Shown here one piece after another: positions 5,899-7,575 of a stretch of 7,575 nt of DNA. Position 1 is the first letter of the stretch, and each line of letters starts with the position of its first letter. This stretch comes from Anaerolineales bacterium. Lineage in GTDB: Bacteria; Chloroflexota; Anaerolineae; Anaerolineales; DRMV01. The stretch is from contig JALVOR010000022.1 in assembly GCA_027026295.1 (NCBI GenBank), positions 1-7,575 on the forward strand, written 5' to 3'. The notes beneath the pieces were generated by a model, which was given only the letters and a program-made list of their open reading frames with translations, had not been told where the DNA came from and did no database searches. The position numbers and the translations under genes were made by a program.

Positions 5899-6866
5899 CA
5901 CCTACCCAGCAAGACACCCTCACGAGAGCACAGCGCGTCCGCTTGCGCAGGCAACAAACGCAGGCGAAGCCGAAACGCACGCCCCGTTCCCGCAAGAAGG
6001 TTGTCACGCCGCCAGTGGAAACCCCACCCGTGGTGGTCAGCCGTTATGGTGTGGTGAGCGGTGCTGCCGTGCAGAGTGCCACCTCGGTGCGGCGGCAGGT
6101 GCGGGTGGCGCGGCAAAAGAACACCGAAGTCGTTGCCTCGGTGCCGTGGCTTTCGTTAGGGCAGCGGTGGGTTTCCCTTGGGGTGAGCGCTTTCGTGTTT
6201 GCCCTGCTGTTGGCTTTGTGGTATGCTCCCCTTTTTCGGGTGGATGTGCCTGAAGTGCAGGGCGTACATTATCTGGAGGCCGGGCGGGTGGCCGATGCCC
6301 TGCCGGTGCGTAATCGCCCGATTTTTGCCCTTTCGCCCCAGGAACTCGCCGATACCCTGCTGCGCTTCCCCGCGGTGGCGCACGCCGACGTGCGGCTGGC
6401 TTTCCCCAATCGCGTGATTGTGACCGTGACCGAGCGTGCGCCGGTGCTGGTGTGGCAGACTACCCGCCGCAACTGGTGGGTGGATTCCGAAGGTGTGGCT
6501 TTCGTACCGGTCACCGAAGAAATGCCCGAAAACGCTCTGGTGGTTAAAGCCAGCGATTTGCCCCCTGACGCCGCTGAGGTGCGCCCCGGTGTGATGCAGG
6601 TGCTCACGCCTGCGCAGATTACTTCCCTGCGCGCGTTGAGTAACTATGTACCTGCTGGCACACCGCTGGTTTTCAACCCCCGGTATGGCATTGGCTGGCA
6701 GGCAAAGGAAGGCTGGCAGGTTTATGTCGGGCAATCGCTGGAGGAAATGGACAAGCGTATGGCGCTGTATCAGGCCATCGCCAGGTGGCTGACTGCACAG
6801 AACGTTCATCCCGCTTTGGTGAACATCGCTTCGCTGCGGGCGCCGTATTATCGCATGGAGCCGTAA
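5895..6866 (+). CDS. ftsQ: FtsQ/DivIB, divisome scaffold with POTRA domain
   Basis: FtsQ is a bitopic membrane protein that links early divisome parts to FtsB/FtsL and the FtsW-PBP synthase at the septum. The 323-residue chain has a long cytoplasmic N-terminus (1-~91) rich in Arg/Lys and Pro, one membrane segment (about 92-112, VSLGVSAFVFALLLALWYAP), a POTRA domain (about 113-183; FRVDVPEVQGVHYL then FPAVAHADVRLAFPNRVIV), and the FtsQ beta domain. The latter includes RNWWVDSEGVAF (192-203) and a C-terminal part with GWQVYVGQ (273-280) and APYYR (316-320), both typical of the family in bacteria other than Proteobacteria. No earlier in-frame start exists (TGA at 5874). The ATG at 5895 has no Shine-Dalgarno because a tandem repeat occupies that region, so initiation may be weak. 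Two bases separate its stop from ftsA. Confidence 0.92.
   Translation: MSPTQQDTLTRAQRVRLRRQQTQAKPKRTPRSRKKVVTPPVETPPVVVSRYGVVSGAAVQSATSVRRQVRVARQKNTEVVASVPWLSLGQRWVSLGVSAFVFALLLALWYAPLFRVDVPEVQGVHYLEAGRVADALPVRNRPIFALSPQELADTLLRFPAVAHADVRLAFPNRVIVTVTERAPVLVWQTTRRNWWVDSEGVAFVPVTEEMPENALVVKASDLPPDAAEVRPGVMQVLTPAQITSLRALSNYVPAGTPLVFNPRYGIGWQAKEGWQVYVGQSLEEMDKRMALYQAIARWLTAQNVHPALVNIASLRAPYYRMEP
6857..6860 (+). promoter_or_regulatory. Shine-Dalgarno of ftsA, supports the GTG start
   Basis: GGAG in the last ftsQ codons lies 8 bases before the GTG at 6869. No other start codon fits as well upstream of the conserved FtsA N-terminus (VFVGIDVGTTKI). Confidence 0.7.
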
Positions 6867-6868
6867 TC

Positions 6869-7575
6869 GTGGAAACGCCGGTATTCGTAGGCATCGATGT
6901 AGGCACGACCAAAATTTGCACCCTGATTGCGCGCCCCGAGAAGGACGGGCGGATGCGCATCATGGGGGTGGGGCTGGAGCCTTCCCGCGGCATGAACAAG
7001 GGCATGGTCGTGGATATGCAGCAGGCTTCCCGCACCATTGCCCGCTCGGTGGAAAAAGCCTCGCGGGCCGCGGGTGTTGAGGTGGCTTCGGCGTTAGTGA
7101 GCCTTGCGGCTTCGCATGTTTCCAGCGAAATCAGCCGCGGCGTTGCCAGCGTTTCGGGCGGCGTGGTGGATGCCCGCGATGTGCAGCGGGCTGTGGAAGC
7201 CGCTCGCGCCATTGCCGTGCCCCACGACCGGGAAATCGTGCACATCATCCAGCGGGCGTTCCGCCTCGACGAGCAGGAAAACGTCCGCGCCCCCTTGGGC
7301 ATGCACGGCTACCGGCTGGAGGCCGAGGTGCACATCATCACCGCTTCCCGTGCTTCGGTTGCCAACCTGCGGGAATGCGTGCAGAGCGCGGGCATGGAGG
7401 TTTCCCATTTCGTGCTCAATCCGCTGGCTTCCGCCGAGGCGGTGCTCACCGAAACCGAGCGCGAGATGGGCGTGGCGGTGTGCGATATCGGCGGCGGCAC
7501 CACCGACCTGGCCGTTTACATCAACGGCGACGTGTGGCACACCGCGGTCATTCCGGTGGGCGGTAACCATGTGAC
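6869..7575 (+). CDS. ftsA: FtsA, actin-like divisome protein, 5' part
   Basis: FtsA is a cytoplasmic actin-fold ATPase that anchors FtsZ to the membrane through a C-terminal amphipathic helix and recruits later divisome proteins. The frame stays open to the right edge, giving 235 complete codons of roughly 400-430. Seen: phosphate-1 loop VGIDVGTTKI (7-16); RGMNKGMVVDM (40-50), the family's domain 1A signature; the FtsA-specific 1C domain (about 84-162) with SRGVASVSGGVVDARDVQRA (89-108) and PLGMHGYRLEAEVHIITA (142-159); NPLASAEAVLTE (184-195); and phosphate-2 loop VCDIGGGTTDLAVY (204-217) followed by VIPVGGNHV (227-235). The 1C domain and order after ftsQ exclude MreB, DnaK or a pilus PilM. 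The start is a GTG, which puts the first Gly-Ile-Asp at the expected distance. Missing from the window: the 2A/2B remainder and the membrane-binding tail. ftsZ would be expected next. Confidence 0.96.
   Translation, partial: METPVFVGIDVGTTKICTLIARPEKDGRMRIMGVGLEPSRGMNKGMVVDMQQASRTIARSVEKASRAAGVEVASALVSLAASHVSSEISRGVASVSGGVVDARDVQRAVEAARAIAVPHDREIVHIIQRAFRLDEQENVRAPLGMHGYRLEAEVHIITASRASVANLRECVQSAGMEVSHFVLNPLASAEAVLTETEREMGVAVCDIGGGTTDLAVYINGDVWHTAVIPVGGNHV

Noticed and set aside
1..7575. Mobile element, phage or defence genes hidden in the cluster
   Set aside because: Every frame of meaningful length on + is accounted for by wall and division genes. No transposase, integrase, terminal inverted repeats or composition break was seen.

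Overview
The window is one continuous stretch of a bacterial dcw (division and cell wall) cluster. All genes are on the + strand and packed end to end, in the order ftsW (3' part) - murG - small CvpA-like membrane protein gene - murC - murB - ddl - ftsQ - ftsA (5' part). The sequence is visibly GC-rich with strong G/C third-position preference. Gene content and order, a divergent MurG, a long basic FtsQ N-terminus and GTG starts with good Shine-Dalgarno sites suggest a member of Chloroflexota, perhaps Anaerolineae. That assignment comes from remembered family resemblance, not a search, and is only moderately sure.

Layout. Bases 1-838 hold the last ~278 codons of FtsW, the septal peptidoglycan polymerase. 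MurG (759-1856) makes lipid II and starts 80 bases before ftsW ends. A 174-residue polytopic membrane protein resembling CvpA (1853-2377) sits between murG and murC. MurC (2374-3744), MurB (3741-4745) and Ddl (4742-5839) follow, each joined to its predecessor by an ATGA stop/start overlap. The only real gap is 5840-5894. It is mostly an array of 8-base repeats that runs into the ftsQ start codon. FtsQ (5895-6866) is followed after 2 bases by ftsA (6869 to the window end, GTG start).

How the genes work together. MurB and MurC act in the cytoplasm on UDP-MurNAc formation and L-Ala addition. Ddl supplies D-Ala-D-Ala for the stem peptide. MurG adds GlcNAc to lipid I at the inner membrane face. 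FtsW polymerises lipid II at the septum. FtsQ is a divisome scaffold and FtsA tethers FtsZ to the membrane. I see no internal promoter or terminator, so this looks like one transcript continuing in both directions, probably with murD/mraY/murF upstream and ftsZ downstream.

Nothing here amounts to a new biological system. The points most worth a second look are the 8-base repeat array replacing a ribosome binding site before ftsQ, the CvpA-like gene inside the cluster, the divergent donor/acceptor motifs of MurG, and the ftsW/murG overlap in which an Arg-rich tail is encoded out of frame by MurG's glycine loop.
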